A stretch of 64,000 bases of DNA from Paraburkholderia sp. BCC1886 (GCF_900996245.1 NZ_CAAJGK010000036.1:1-64000); one strand, 5' to 3'. Counted from the first letter of the stretch, positions 53,431 to 63,001 are shown. Notes: generated by a model not told the origin, from the letters alone. A program made the numbers and translations.

Positions 53431-54409
53431 GACTGACTTTCCCCCGGAAGACCCAATAACCCATCGTTGTGTAGGCGATGATGATCGGCAGAATTATCGC
53501 TGCGCCGACCAGCGTGAACATCTGGCTCGCGCGCGGCGCGGCCGCTTCCCAGATCGTCATGGTCGGCGGAATCGCATACGGCCACAGACTCACGAGCAGG
53601 CCCGCGTAGCCGAGCAGCACCAGCAGCAGCGCCAGCAGGAACGGCAGGTTGTCGTGCCGGGCCCGCACCGCGCGATACATGCAGAACGCGCACACGGCCA
53701 CCAGAAACGGGACCGGCAGCAGGTGATAGAACAGATTGTCGTGGAACCAGCGCCGCGCGATGTTCGGGTCCTGCAGCGGCGTCCACACACTGACCATCGC
53801 GATGAAGCCGAGCAGCACGACGGTCAGCGGCCAGACCACGCGGTGCAAACGGCGTTGCAGATCGCCTTCGGTCTTCGCCACCAGCCAGCAGCAGCCGAGC
53901 AGCGCATACGTGACCACGAGTCCCAAACCGGTGAGCAGACTGAACGGCGTGAGCCAGCCGAACGCGTCGCCGGCATAGGCGCCGTCGATCACCGGAATGC
54001 CTTGCAGGAATGCGCCCAGTGCGATGCCCTGGAAGAACGTCGCGCCGGCCGATCCGCCAATGAACGCGAGGTCCCAGAGATGCCGCGTGCGATTGGCCTT
54101 CGCGCGCAGTTCGAACGACACGCCGCGAAAAATCAGGCACACGAGCATGAAGATCAGCGGCAGATACAGCGCGGAGAGCACGGTGGCATAGACCGTGGGA
54201 AACACCGCGAACAGACCCGCGCCGCCGAGTACCAGCCAGGTTTCGTTGCCGTCCCAGACGGGGGCGACGGTGTTCATCATCAGATCGCGTTCGCGCGAAT
54301 CGGGGAAGAACGGGAAGACGATGCCGATGCCGAGATCGAAGCCGTCCAGCACGACATACATGAAAAGGCCCAACGCGATGATCGCGGCCCAGACTACGGT
54401 GACGTCCAT
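53405..54409 (-). CDS. cydB: cytochrome bd-type (CIO) ubiquinol oxidase subunit II
   Basis: A 334-residue multi-helix membrane protein. FMYVVLDGFDLGIGIVFPF, WDGNETWLVLGGAGLFAVFP and FRGVSFELRAKA are the family signatures. It pairs with subunit I, encoded 25 bases upstream, to oxidise quinol and reduce O2 in the inner membrane. The tail (SHDDQHHYH) is His-rich and its codons overlap the small membrane-protein gene. Confidence 0.93.
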   Translation of the reverse strand: MDVTVVWAAIIALGLFMYVVLDGFDLGIGIVFPFFPDSRERDLMMNTVAPVWDGNETWLVLGGAGLFAVFPTVYATVLSALYLPLIFMLVCLIFRGVSFELRAKANRTRHLWDLAFIGGSAGATFFQGIALGAFLQGIPVIDGAYAGDAFGWLTPFSLLTGLGLVVTYALLGCCWLVAKTEGDLQRRLHRVVWPLTVVLLGFIAMVSVWTPLQDPNIARRWFHDNLFYHLLPVPFLVAVCAFCMYRAVRARHDNLPFLLALLLVLLGYAGLLVSLWPYAIPPTMTIWEAAAPRASQMFTLVGAAIILPIIIAYTTMGYWVFRGKVSHDDQHHYH

Positions 54410-54434
54410 GATTTTTCTCGTGGATGAATTCAGG

Positions 54435-55847
54435 TCAGGCTGCGTCGATCATCTGATCGGCAGCGGAGAGCGGGCGGCGCGCGGTCTGATTCGGCGAGCG
54501 CTCCGGTTGGTCGTGCGGCGCGTCTCCCGGTAAGGCCGGACCCGAGCGCATCAGCTTGAGCATGTAGTAGATGCCGGTCCCGAACACGAGGAAATAGACG
54601 ATGACGAACGCCATCAACGAGATGCCCACTTGCTGCGTGGTGAGCGGCGACACGGCTTGCGACGTGCGCATCACGCCGTAGACGACCCACGGCTGACGGC
54701 CCGCTTCGGTGGTGACCCAACCCGCCAGCAGCGTGATGAAGCCGCTCGGACCCATCACCACGGCAAGACGCTGGAACCACTTCGACTCGAACAGCCGCTC
54801 GCCGCGCCGCAACGCCAACGCGGCGAGCGACATCAGGATCATCAGCACGCCGAGTCCGGCCATGATGCGAAAGCTCCAGAACACCACGGTCGAATTCGGC
54901 CGGTCTTGCGGCGGGAATTCCTTCAGACCGCGAATCTCGCCGTCCCAGCTATGCGTGAGGATGAGACTGCCCAGATGCGGGATCGACACTGCGTAGCGCG
55001 TGGTTTCCGCCTGCATGTCGGGGATGCCGAACAGGTTCAGCGCAGTGCCGCCTTTTTCGGTTTCCCACAAGCCTTCGATCGCGGCGATCTTGGCCGGTTG
55101 ATATTTGCGGGTGTTCAGGCCGTGCTGATCGCCGACGAACGCCTGGATGGGCGTGAGAATCAGCAGTAGCCAGAGCGCCATCGAGAACATCTTCCTGACG
55201 GCCGGGTCGCGCCGCCCGCGCAGCAGATGCCATGCACCCACCGCCGACACCACCAGCCCCGCGACGATGAACGCGGCGAGCGCCATATGCGCGAGCCGGT
55301 ACGGGAACGACGGATTGAAAACGATCTTGAACCAGTCGAGCGGCACGACGTGGCCGTTCACGACTTCGAAGCCTTGCGGCGTTTGCATCCAGCTATTGGA
55401 CGCGAGAATCCAGAAAGTGGAGATGAGGGTGCCGACGGCGACCATCAGCGTGGCGCCGAAGTGCGCGCGCGGACCGACGCGCTGCCAGCCGAACAGCATG
55501 ATGCCGAGAAAACCCGCTTCGAGGAAAAACGCGGTCATGACTTCGTACATCAGCAACGGACCGGTGATGGGCCCCGCGAAGCTGGAGAAGCCGGACCAGT
55601 TGGTGCCGAATTCGTAGCTCATGACGACGCCGGAGACGACACCCATGCCGAAGGCGACTGCGAAGATTTTCGACCAGAACAGGCAAAGATCTTTGTAGTA
55701 GGCCTTGCCGGTTTTCAGCCAGCGCCATTCGAGCACGGCGATGAAACTGGCGAGACCGATGCTGAGCGCCGGAAATACGATGTGGAATGAAACGGTGAAC
55801 GCAAACTGGATGCGGGCGAGATCGAATGCCGAGATGTCGGAGGTCAT
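54435..55847 (-). CDS. cydA: cytochrome bd-type (CIO) ubiquinol oxidase subunit I
   Basis: 470 residues. Heme b ligand His22 in FHIVFPALSIG, GRQPWVVYGVMRT near the C-terminal helices, and a short Q-loop (the family without the long insertion) place it in the CIO (cyanide-insensitive, CioA) branch rather than classical E. coli CydA. It terminates one electron-transport branch, useful at low oxygen or when heme-copper oxidases are blocked. A perfect FNR/ANR site sits about 180 bases upstream. Confidence 0.93.
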   Translation of the reverse strand: MTSDISAFDLARIQFAFTVSFHIVFPALSIGLASFIAVLEWRWLKTGKAYYKDLCLFWSKIFAVAFGMGVVSGVVMSYEFGTNWSGFSSFAGPITGPLLMYEVMTAFFLEAGFLGIMLFGWQRVGPRAHFGATLMVAVGTLISTFWILASNSWMQTPQGFEVVNGHVVPLDWFKIVFNPSFPYRLAHMALAAFIVAGLVVSAVGAWHLLRGRRDPAVRKMFSMALWLLLILTPIQAFVGDQHGLNTRKYQPAKIAAIEGLWETEKGGTALNLFGIPDMQAETTRYAVSIPHLGSLILTHSWDGEIRGLKEFPPQDRPNSTVVFWSFRIMAGLGVLMILMSLAALALRRGERLFESKWFQRLAVVMGPSGFITLLAGWVTTEAGRQPWVVYGVMRTSQAVSPLTTQQVGISLMAFVIVYFLVFGTGIYYMLKLMRSGPALPGDAPHDQPERSPNQTARRPLSAADQMIDAA

Positions 55848-56025
55848 GAGCGTGAGGTGCGTGATGCCCAGGAGGGCAAACTACGCGCGTCGACCGGTGT
55901 CGGTGCGCACTGCGCTGGGCAGGTGGCGCAAGAGTAGGGGATGACCGGGATTTCTGCTGCGACGCGGCATGCGTCAAAAAACCGCCTTGTTTTTGCGCCT
56001 GATCGCGCAATTTGGCGGCAAAGCC

Positions 56026-56039
56026 TTGATGGGTATCAA
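56026..56039. promoter_or_regulatory. FNR/ANR (CRP-FNR family) binding site upstream of cydAB
   Basis: TTGATGGGTATCAA is a perfect match to the FNR/ANR consensus TTGATNNNNATCAA. It lies 179 bases upstream of the cydA start, allowing class II activation if transcription begins near 55990. Low-oxygen control of the oxidase is the inference. Confidence 0.8.
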
Positions 56040-56162
56040 GTTTTCCTGACGGTTTGGCCGCGCCGCGTTCGTCTGTGGGCCGCGAAGCTGCGGCAATCCA
56101 CCGCGCTGCGTCATGACGCGCTTTGCGGGATGGCGCAGGGCGAGGCTGGCCTCGTGCGTTTG

Positions 56163-56339
56163 TCAGGTGATGGAAATGATCAGTTGCTTGCCGCACGCGG
56201 CGGCGTAGCGGCGCAGCGTGTCGATAGATGGCGAGTGCTGTCCCGATGCAAGCGCGCGTTCGAGCCTGGTGATGGCGGGTCCTTTGGTGCCCATGCGTTC
56301 GGCGACCTGCGCTTGCGTCAAACCGGCGTCAAGTGTTTG
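56163..56339 (-). pseudogene. truncated XRE-family HTH regulator (antitoxin-like)
   Basis: Between a TAG at 56340-56342 and the TGA at 56163-56165 the minus strand reads 58 codons that are plainly an XRE HTH: LTQAQVAERMGTKGPAITRL followed by SIDTLRRYAAACGKQLIISI. The first part of the domain and any start are missing, so it is a 5'-truncated gene. The helix pattern resembles HigA/HipB-like antitoxins; no toxin partner remains. Confidence 0.75.
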
Positions 56340-56629
56340 CTACGGGTACTGCCCGTCTATAAATAATTACAAGGGTGGTTTGACGCGCTGGTGGGCAGCT
56401 TGGGGATTCAGGGCCCGCGACTGCATGCCGGTAGCTTCGTGCACCGCGGCTTTACATCCGCCGAACGGCTAGTCAGTCGGGGAAGAGTAATAGCAAAATT
56501 CGTTGATAGTTATACGACATCACATAAATACCAAAACCCTAAGCCACTGTTTCAAAAGCCCTTCAATCCCACACTGAGAGCCGAATACGGGTAAATGCCT
56601 AGTTGAAATCCCGCGTCGCATCATGGATA

Positions 56630-56643
56630 GTACGTCGTCGTAC
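56630..56643. promoter_or_regulatory. inverted repeat upstream of udh, candidate GntR operator
   Basis: GTACG-TCGT-CGTAC lies 25 to 55 bases before the likely udh start. The central GTCGTC matches half of the palindrome near the FadR-type gene (61489-61501), so the same regulator may bind both. The match is partial. Confidence 0.4.
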
Positions 56644-56697
56644 AACATATAAGATTCAACCTCGTCCATGTCGAGCGCGCACGCAGTGAAGAAACCC

Positions 56698-57585
56698 ATG
56701 AAGAAAATCGCCCTGAGTGGTGCCGGTGGTCAACTCGGCTCGGTCGTCCGGGCCGCGTTCGTCGCGCGGGGCACGCCGGTGCGCTCGGCCGCGGGATCGA
56801 AGGCGCTGACGCCGCTGGTGGACGGCGAAGACGTCATGCACGGCGATCTGCGCGACCCCGCCGTCGTGGACCGGTTGCTGGCGGACGTGGACGTACTGAT
56901 CCACTTTGCCGGGACCAGCGTGGAGCGTCCGCTGCCCGAAATCATCGAAAACAATCTGCGCGCGCTCGTCGAAGTCTATGAAGGCGCGCGTCGGCAAGGT
57001 GTCCGCCGCGTAGTGTTTGCGAGTTCGAATCACGCCATTGGCATGTATCCGGTCACCGAACATCTCGCGCTCGACTGCGCATTGCGCCCGGACGGTTTCT
57101 ACGGGCTCAGCAAGGTGTGGGGCGAAGCGCTCGCCCGCATGTATTGGGACAAGCACGGCATCGAGAGCATTTGCGTGCGCATCGGCAGTTGCCTCGAGCG
57201 GCCGACCGAGCAGCGTCATTTGAGCACCTGGTTCGGTCATCGCGATCTGCTGCATTTCCTCGACCGCTGTATCGAAGCGGAGTCGGTCGGCTTCATGACC
57301 GTGTGGGGCGTGTCGGCCAACCGGCGTAGCTGGTGGGACAACAGCGGCGCCGCCGCGCTGGGCTATGTGCCGACGCAGGACGCCGAAGACTACGCCGCCG
57401 ACATTCTTGCCAGCCCGAATCCGCTCGATGAACTGGGTCAGCGCTTTCAGGGCGGCGGTTTCGTCGGCATCGATTATTCGCGCAAGGAACAGGGTTCCGC
57501 AGGCACGACAGCGGCAAATACAGCAACAAACTCAGCCACGAGCACAGAACTCAAAGCAGAAACCCAGGCAGCACGATCTGTCTGA
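56698..57585 (+). CDS. udh: uronate dehydrogenase
   Basis: 295 residues from 56698 (305 from the alternative ATG 56668). NAD-dependent SDR that oxidises galacturonate or glucuronate to the aldaric lactone. Motifs: LSGAGGQLG, FASSNHAIGMYP, YGLSKVWGEALA and SICVRIGSC, as in Udh of Pseudomonas and Agrobacterium. The C-terminal 25-30 residues (TTAANTATNSATSTE) are a low-complexity extension beyond the normal end. GAAGAAA precedes 56698. First gene of the udh-MFS-aldehyde dehydrogenase operon. Confidence 0.89.
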   Translation: MKKIALSGAGGQLGSVVRAAFVARGTPVRSAAGSKALTPLVDGEDVMHGDLRDPAVVDRLLADVDVLIHFAGTSVERPLPEIIENNLRALVEVYEGARRQGVRRVVFASSNHAIGMYPVTEHLALDCALRPDGFYGLSKVWGEALARMYWDKHGIESICVRIGSCLERPTEQRHLSTWFGHRDLLHFLDRCIEAESVGFMTVWGVSANRRSWWDNSGAAALGYVPTQDAEDYAADILASPNPLDELGQRFQGGGFVGIDYSRKEQGSAGTTAANTATNSATSTELKAETQAARSV

Positions 57586-57614
57586 GCAGCCCGGATATAC
57601 GAGGAGACGCAAGC

Positions 57615-58913
57615 ATGAAAATCAAAGGCATTCGCTGGTGGATGGTCAGCCTGGTCGCGGCCGGGCTCATCATCAATTATCTCGCGCGCAATACGCTCTC
57701 CGTGGCGGCGCCGACCTTGATGAAGGACCTCGACATCAGCACCGCGCAGTATGCGCACGTCGTGGTCGCGTGGCAGCTTTGCTATGCGTTCATGCAGCCG
57801 GTGGCCGGCTATGTGCTCGACACCGTCGGCACCAAGGTCGGCTTCGCGGCATTCGCGCTGGCGTGGTCGCTGGCTTGCGCCGCGGCGGCGTGGTCGACGG
57901 GCTGGCGCAGTCTCGCGTTTTTCCGCGGCTTGCTGGGTATTGCCGAAGCCGCTGGCATTCCCGCCGGCGTCAAGGCGACCAGCGAGTGGTTCCCGGCCAA
58001 AGAGCGGTCGGTGGCGATCGGCTGGTTCAACATCGGCTCGTCGATCGGCGCGCTGCTCGCGCCGCCGCTGGTGGTCTGGGCGCTGTTGCGCGGCGAGTGG
58101 CAACTGGCCTTCGTGATCGTCGGTGTTGCGGGCATCGTGTGGAGCGTCCTGTGGATGGTCATGTACAAGCATCCGCGCAAACAGAAGCTGCTCGGCGATG
58201 CGGAGCGCGACTACATCCTCAGCGGTCAGGAAGCCAAACACAACGACAACGAAGCGGTCACGGTCAAGCGTAGCCGCTTCGCCATGCTCGGCAGCCGCGA
58301 CTTCTGGGCGATCGGCATTCCGCGCATTCTGTCCGAGCCGGCCTGGCAGACCTTCAATGCATGGATTCCGCTGTACATGATGACCGAGCGTCACATGAAT
58401 CTGAAGCAGGTCGCGCTGTATGCGTGGATGCCGTTTCTCGCTGCCGACATCGGCTGCGTGCTCGGCGGCTATCTGAGCCCGCTGTTCCACAAGTACGCGA
58501 AGGTCTCGCTGTTCACGTCGCGCAAGCTGGTGTTCGTGGTGGGCGCGCTGTGCATGATCGGGCCGGCTTGCGTCGGGCTGGTCGCAAGTCCTTTCGCAGC
58601 GGTCGCGCTGTTGTGCGTCGGCGGCTTCGCGCACCAGACCCTGTCGGGTGCTCTATACGCGATCACGTCGGACATGTTCGGCAAGAACGAAGTCGCCACC
58701 GCGACCGGCATGGGCGGCATGGCCGGCTATCTGGGCGCCGCGGCGTTCACCGCGCTGTTCGGCGTGCTGGTGACGCAGATCGGCTACAGCCCGCTGTTCG
58801 TGGTACTGGCGGTGTTCGACATCATCGCGGCGGGCGTGGTGTGTCTGCTGGCGCGAAGCACGGACCGCACGCCGGAGCCGCGCTGGAACAACGCGAGCGC
58901 CGTGGTCGAGTAA
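57615..58913 (+). CDS. MFS hexuronate transporter (ExuT-like)
   Basis: 432 residues, 12 predicted helices, anion:cation symporter (ACS) branch of the MFS: NYLARNTLSVAAPTLMKDLD, FRGLLGIAEAAGIPAGVKATSEWFP and FNIGSSIGALLAPPLV. ExuT takes up glucuronate and galacturonate; its position behind udh fits. Good ribosome-binding site GAGGAGACGC. Followed by a terminator-like hairpin. Confidence 0.88.
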   Translation: MKIKGIRWWMVSLVAAGLIINYLARNTLSVAAPTLMKDLDISTAQYAHVVVAWQLCYAFMQPVAGYVLDTVGTKVGFAAFALAWSLACAAAAWSTGWRSLAFFRGLLGIAEAAGIPAGVKATSEWFPAKERSVAIGWFNIGSSIGALLAPPLVVWALLRGEWQLAFVIVGVAGIVWSVLWMVMYKHPRKQKLLGDAERDYILSGQEAKHNDNEAVTVKRSRFAMLGSRDFWAIGIPRILSEPAWQTFNAWIPLYMMTERHMNLKQVALYAWMPFLAADIGCVLGGYLSPLFHKYAKVSLFTSRKLVFVVGALCMIGPACVGLVASPFAAVALLCVGGFAHQTLSGALYAITSDMFGKNEVATATGMGGMAGYLGAAAFTALFGVLVTQIGYSPLFVVLAVFDIIAAGVVCLLARSTDRTPEPRWNNASAVVE

Positions 58914-58944
58914 AGACCGTGGCGCCGGTCGCACCGCTTTAACG

Positions 58945-58968
58945 AGGCCGCCGCAGTCCGGGCGGCCT
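58945..58968 (+). terminator. attenuator-like terminator between MFS and aldehyde dehydrogenase genes
   Basis: AGGCCGCC and GGCGGCCT form an 8-bp perfect stem around an 8-base loop, followed by GTGTATTTTT. It lies in the 90-base gap between two genes that appear to form one operon, so it may reduce expression of the downstream gene. Confidence 0.7.
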
Positions 58969-59003
58969 GTGTATTTTTCATCTGATCATCCAAGGAAAGC
59001 GAA

Positions 59004-60587
59004 ATGTCCATGACTGGCGAAATGCTGATCGGCCGTCAAGCCGTGCGCGGCGACGATACCGCGCTGCGCGCGTTCAATCCGGCCACCGGTGCCGAAATCG
59101 CCGAGCCGGTGTTCGGCGGCGGGTCTGCGGCGCATGTCGAGCGCGCCTGCAAACTGGCCGGCGAAGCTTTCGATCCGTATCGACAACTTCCGCTGACAGT
59201 GCGTGCCGATTTTCTCGAGCGGATTGCCGACGGCATCACCGCACTGGGCGACGCGCTGATCGAACGCGCGCAGCAGGAATCCGGTTTGCCGAAGGCGCGT
59301 CTGGAAGGCGAGCGCGGCCGCACCACGGGCCAGCTCAAACTGTTCGCGCAGGTCGTGCGCGCCGGGCAATGGCTCGACGCCACGCTGGATTCGGCGCTGC
59401 CGGAACGCAAGCCGCTGCCGCGCTCCGATCTGCGCATGCAGAAGATTCCGCTCGGCCCGGTCGCGGTATTCGGCGCCAGCAACTTTCCGCTCGCGTTTTC
59501 GGTAGCGGGCGGCGATACCGCCGCCGCGCTGGCAGCGGGTTGCCCGGTGGTGGTGAAGGCGCACGGCGCGCATCTGGGGACCTCCGAGCTGGTCGGCCGC
59601 GTGATCCAGCAGGTCGCGCGCGAGATGGATCTGCCCGAAGGCGTGTTCTCGCTCGTGGTGGGCGCGGGCAATGCGATCGGCGAGGCGCTGGTTGCGCATC
59701 CGGCGATCAAGGCGGTCGGCTTCACCGGTTCGCGCGCGGGCGGCCTCGCACTGGTGCGAGTCGCGGCGGCGCGTGCCGAGCCGATTCCGGTGTACGCCGA
59801 GATGAGCAGCATCAACCCGGTGTTCCTACTGTCGAATGCGCTGGCGCAACGCGGCGAAAGCATCGCGCGCGGTTTCGTCGATTCGCTGGCGCTGGGTGCG
59901 GGTCAGTTCTGTACGAATCCGGGGCTGGCAATTGCCATCGACAGTCCGGCGCTCGACAGCTTCGTCGAGACGGCCTCCGCGGCGCTGACCGGCAAGCCGG
60001 CTCAGACGATGCTCACTGCCGGCATTCACGCGGCGTACGAAGCGGGCGAAGGCAAGCTCAAGAAGACCGACGGCGTGCAGACAGTGGCGTGCGGTATCGA
60101 AGCGAATGGACCGACTCAGGCTCGCGCCGCGTTGTTCGTGACCGATGCGCAGACTTTCCTCGCCACGCCGGCACTCGAAGACGAAGTGTTCGGCCCGGTG
60201 TCGACCATCGTGCGTTGCAAGGACGAGCAGCAGATGCGCGAGGTCGCCGGGCATATCGCCGGGCAATTGACCGCCACGTTGCAGATCGACGGCGACGATC
60301 TGCCGGCCGCTCACGCACTGCTGCCGATTCTCGAACGCAAGGCGGGCCGGATTCTGGTGAATGGCTTCCCGACCGGCGTCGAGGTATCGCACGCGATGGT
60401 GCACGGCGGCCCGTTCCCGGCGACGTCGGATAGCCGCGGCACGTCGGTCGGCACGACCGCGATCGAACGCTTTCTGCGGCCGGTGTGTTATCAGGACTTC
60501 CCGGCGGCGTTGTTGCCGCAGTCGCTGGCGGATGGCAATCCGCTGAACCTGTGGCGTCGTCGTGACGGCGAAATCACGCGTAGTTAA
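59004..60587 (+). CDS. 2,5-dioxopentanoate (2-ketoglutarate semialdehyde) dehydrogenase, NADP+
   Basis: A 527-residue aldehyde dehydrogenase of the KGSADH-III type. Catalytic Cys303 ([10 protein letters not shown]), Glu266 (AEMSSINP) and Asn160 (GASNFPLAF) are present; VKAHGAH replaces the usual VKP of other ALDHs, as in this group. It turns 2-oxoglutarate semialdehyde, made by the KdgD reaction, into 2-oxoglutarate, completing the oxidative uronate route. Confidence 0.91.
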   Translation: MSMTGEMLIGRQAVRGDDTALRAFNPATGAEIAEPVFGGGSAAHVERACKLAGEAFDPYRQLPLTVRADFLERIADGITALGDALIERAQQESGLPKARLEGERGRTTGQLKLFAQVVRAGQWLDATLDSALPERKPLPRSDLRMQKIPLGPVAVFGASNFPLAFSVAGGDTAAALAAGCPVVVKAHGAHLGTSELVGRVIQQVAREMDLPEGVFSLVVGAGNAIGEALVAHPAIKAVGFTGSRAGGLALVRVAAARAEPIPVYAEMSSINPVFLLSNALAQRGESIARGFVDSLALGAGQFCTNPGLAIAIDSPALDSFVETASAALTGKPAQTMLTAGIHAAYEAGEGKLKKTDGVQTVACGIEANGPTQARAALFVTDAQTFLATPALEDEVFGPVSTIVRCKDEQQMREVAGHIAGQLTATLQIDGDDLPAAHALLPILERKAGRILVNGFPTGVEVSHAMVHGGPFPATSDSRGTSVGTTAIERFLRPVCYQDFPAALLPQSLADGNPLNLWRRRDGEITRS

Positions 60588-60641
60588 GCGAGTTGACGTA
60601 GCGCCGTTTTCGGTTGCATCAGGAAGGCGGCGCTGAAAAAA

Positions 60642-60671
60642 AATGGCCGGGAATTCGCATTCCCGGCCATT
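60642..60671. terminator. bidirectional rho-independent terminator
   Basis: AATGGCCGGGAAT / ATTCCCGGCCATT with a TCGC loop is flanked on the left by an A-run and on the right by TCTTTTTTT, so it terminates both the plus-strand dehydrogenase operon and the minus-strand GntR gene. Confidence 0.92.
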
Positions 60672-60688
60672 CTTTTTTTCACCGCATT

Positions 60689-61432
60689 TCAGTTATTCGC
60701 TTCGGCCGCTTCGTTGGCGCGCCGCAGCCGCTCGCGGCTATTCGACAGATGCATGCGCATGGCCGCACGCGCGCCGTCGGCGTCGTGCCGCGTGATGGCT
60801 TCGAGAATGCTCTCGTGTTCCAGATTGACGAGCGACAGATACGCATCCGGCGCGGCACGCGCAATACCGGCCGAGTCGAGCCGGTTGCGCGGAATCAGCG
60901 CGCTGCCCATTTGCGTGAGGATGTCGACGAAGTAGCGGTTGCCCGTGGCGCGCGCCACCGAGATATGAAATTGCAGATCGGCGTCGACGCTATCCAGTCC
61001 GTTGTGACGGGTGGCTTCGATCGCGTCGAGCGCCTGACGCATATGCGCGAGATCGTCGGGATTGGCGCGTTGCGCCGCGAGTCCCGCGCACTCGGTTTCG
61101 AGGCTGATGCGCAATTCGAGGATCGACAGCACGTCGCGCAGGGTCGTTGCCGGCACCATCTCGATGCCGAGTTTGTCGCGTTGCGGTTCCAGCACGAAGC
61201 TGCCGATGCCGTGCCGTGTCTCGATGACCTTGCCTGCCTGCAGGCGCGAAATGGCTTCGCGAATGACCGTGCGGCTGACACTCAGCGTGACCATCAATTG
61301 CGATTCGGTGGGCAGTTTGTCGCCCGGCTTGAGCGCATTGGACGCAATTTGTTCGGTGACGTAGCTGACGACAAACTCGGCGAGATTGCGTGCGCGCCGC
61401 GGCGGTGCCGTGGATGTCAGTGGTGTAGCCAT
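60689..61432 (-). CDS. FadR-type GntR regulator of uronate/aldarate genes
   Basis: 247 residues: GntR HTH (ASNALKPGDKLPTESQLMVTL, VSRTVIREAISRLQAG) and an FCD C-terminal domain (VLSILELRISLETECAGLAA onward). It sits between the udh operon and the gudP-kdgD operon and is the obvious candidate to control both; ExuR/UxuR/GudR-type regulators belong to this family. A 13-base palindrome (61489-61501) lies just upstream of its start. Confidence 0.89.
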   Translation of the reverse strand: MATPLTSTAPPRRARNLAEFVVSYVTEQIASNALKPGDKLPTESQLMVTLSVSRTVIREAISRLQAGKVIETRHGIGSFVLEPQRDKLGIEMVPATTLRDVLSILELRISLETECAGLAAQRANPDDLAHMRQALDAIEATRHNGLDSVDADLQFHISVARATGNRYFVDILTQMGSALIPRNRLDSAGIARAAPDAYLSLVNLEHESILEAITRHDADGARAAMRMHLSNSRERLRRANEAAEANN

Positions 61433-61488
61433 CGAAAAGGCCCCTTGAATCAGATAGTTGCAGGTACTGCGTGGGTCGCATTATACCT

Positions 61489-61501
61489 GTCGTCTGACGA
61501 C
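61489..61501. promoter_or_regulatory. candidate operator upstream of the FadR-type regulator
   Basis: GTCGTC-T-GACGAC, a perfect inverted repeat with a one-base centre, is about 57 bases upstream of the regulator start and between it and the gudP-like gene. It suits autoregulation by the GntR protein; a half-match is found before udh. Confidence 0.55.
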
Positions 61502-61556
61502 TGATTATATAAACTCCGGATCGTTCCGGCGCGCGCCGCGCGGCCCGCGAGCCTTG

Positions 61557-62921
61557 TCAGGCGCGCAGTTCCACGCGTTTGATGTCCTTGACGATCACGA
61601 GGTAGCTGAACACGGTGAGCAGCGCATTCAATCCGACGAACACCAGCGCGCCGTTGAACGAGCCGGTTTTCGCGACCAGATAGCCGATCACGATGGGCGT
61701 GACGATGCCGGCCACGTTGCCGAACATGTTGAAGATGGCGCCCGACAGACCGAGCGCCTGTTTCGGCGAGGTATCCGCCACCACCGCCCAGCCCAGCGCA
61801 CCGATCCCCTTGCCGAAGAACGCGAGCGACATGAGCGCGACGACGACCCAGTCGGTCGACACGTAATTGCAGCCGATGATGGAGACCGACAGCAGCATGC
61901 CGCCGACGATCGGCAGCTTGCGTGCGAGCGTGAGCGAGTAGCCGCGCCGGATCAGTCCATCCGAGAGGACGCCGCCGAGCACGCCACCCGAGAAGCCGCA
62001 GATCGCGGGCAGCGACGCGACCAGACCGGCGTGCAGAATCGTCATGCCGCGCGCCTGCACCAGGTAGATCGGAAACCACGTCAGGAAGAAGTAGGTCAGC
62101 ACGTTGATGCAGTACTGCGCGAGATAGACGCCGAGCAGCATGCGGTTGGTCAGCAGTTGCCGCACGAGCGACCAGCCGCCGGCGTGGGCGATATCCTGCG
62201 GCGGACGGCTGGCAGGAACCGTGGCCTGGCTCGCCGTATTCGCCACACCGCCGCCTTGCTGGATGTAGTCGAGTTCGGCGCGCGACACCCGCGGGTGATC
62301 CGCGGGATTTTTCATCACCTTCAGCCAGGTCAGCGCGAGCAATAGTCCGGTTACGCCCATCACGAGATAAACCATGTGCCAGCCGAACGCATGCGTGAGC
62401 CAGGCCATCAGCGGCGTGAACACGACGGCCGCGAAATATTGCGCGGCGTTGAAAATTGCGGATGCGGTGCCGCGTTCGTGAGTCGGAAACCAGCTGGCGA
62501 CGACTTTGGCGTTGGCCGGAAAGGCGGGCGACTCGGCCGCGCCCATCAGGAAGCGCAGCACGAACAGCCCGGTGATCGCGGCGGCCGCGCTACCCAGCAA
62601 GCCAATCGAGCTTTGCAGCAGCGTGAACACCGACCACAGGAAAATACTCGCCGCATAGACACGCCGCGCGCCGAAACGGTCGAGCAGCCAGCCGGCCGGC
62701 AACTGCGACAGCACATAGGCCCAACTGAACGCGGAGAAAATGTAGCCCATGCGGATCGCGTCGAGCCCGAACTCGTCGCGCATCGCGGAGCCGGTCACGG
62801 AAAGCGTCGCGCGGTCCGCGTAGTTGAACGTGGTGATCAGAAAGATCAGCAACAGGATCGCGTAGCGGACATTGGTGCGTTTCGCGACGTGCGCGGCGCT
62901 GGCCGTGCGGCTGGTGTTCAT
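61557..62921 (-). CDS. gudP: MFS aldarate (glucarate/galactarate) transporter, GudP-like
   Basis: 454 residues, MFS of the D-glucarate/galactarate (ACS) branch. FNYADRATLSVTGSAMRDEF in helix 1, SQLPAGWLLDRFGARRVYAAS, GAAESPAFPANAKVVASWFP and FFLTWFPIYLVQARGM are the family blocks. It imports the aldaric acids that feed the dehydratase route, and lies 146 bases downstream of kdgD on the same strand. Confidence 0.89.
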   Translation of the reverse strand: MNTSRTASAAHVAKRTNVRYAILLLIFLITTFNYADRATLSVTGSAMRDEFGLDAIRMGYIFSAFSWAYVLSQLPAGWLLDRFGARRVYAASIFLWSVFTLLQSSIGLLGSAAAAITGLFVLRFLMGAAESPAFPANAKVVASWFPTHERGTASAIFNAAQYFAAVVFTPLMAWLTHAFGWHMVYLVMGVTGLLLALTWLKVMKNPADHPRVSRAELDYIQQGGGVANTASQATVPASRPPQDIAHAGGWSLVRQLLTNRMLLGVYLAQYCINVLTYFFLTWFPIYLVQARGMTILHAGLVASLPAICGFSGGVLGGVLSDGLIRRGYSLTLARKLPIVGGMLLSVSIIGCNYVSTDWVVVALMSLAFFGKGIGALGWAVVADTSPKQALGLSGAIFNMFGNVAGIVTPIVIGYLVAKTGSFNGALVFVGLNALLTVFSYLVIVKDIKRVELRA

Positions 62922-62969
62922 GCGATATCTCCGGAGTCTTATGATCGCGGGCAGTCCGAACCCGCCAGC

Positions 62970-63001
62970 AAAAACGCCCGGCGACGTTGCCGTGCCGGGC
63001 G
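62970..63001 (-). terminator. attenuator-like hairpin between kdgD and gudP
   Basis: On the minus strand CGCCCGGC and GCCGGGCG pair around an 11-base loop, followed by TTTTT. It follows the kdgD gene and precedes gudP, so readthrough would set the transporter level. Confidence 0.65.

Larger units (their letters stand above)
55848..56667. other. gene desert with FNR site and XRE-gene remnant
   Basis: About 820 bases lack an intact gene. From left to right: cydA leader and promoter, FNR/ANR box (56026-56039), a degraded HTH coding fragment on the minus strand (56163-56339), then an AT-richer stretch (about 56340-56660) with low coding potential, ending in an inverted repeat before the uronate dehydrogenase gene. 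The AT-rich, broken-gene character suggests a decayed insertion. Confidence 0.6.
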
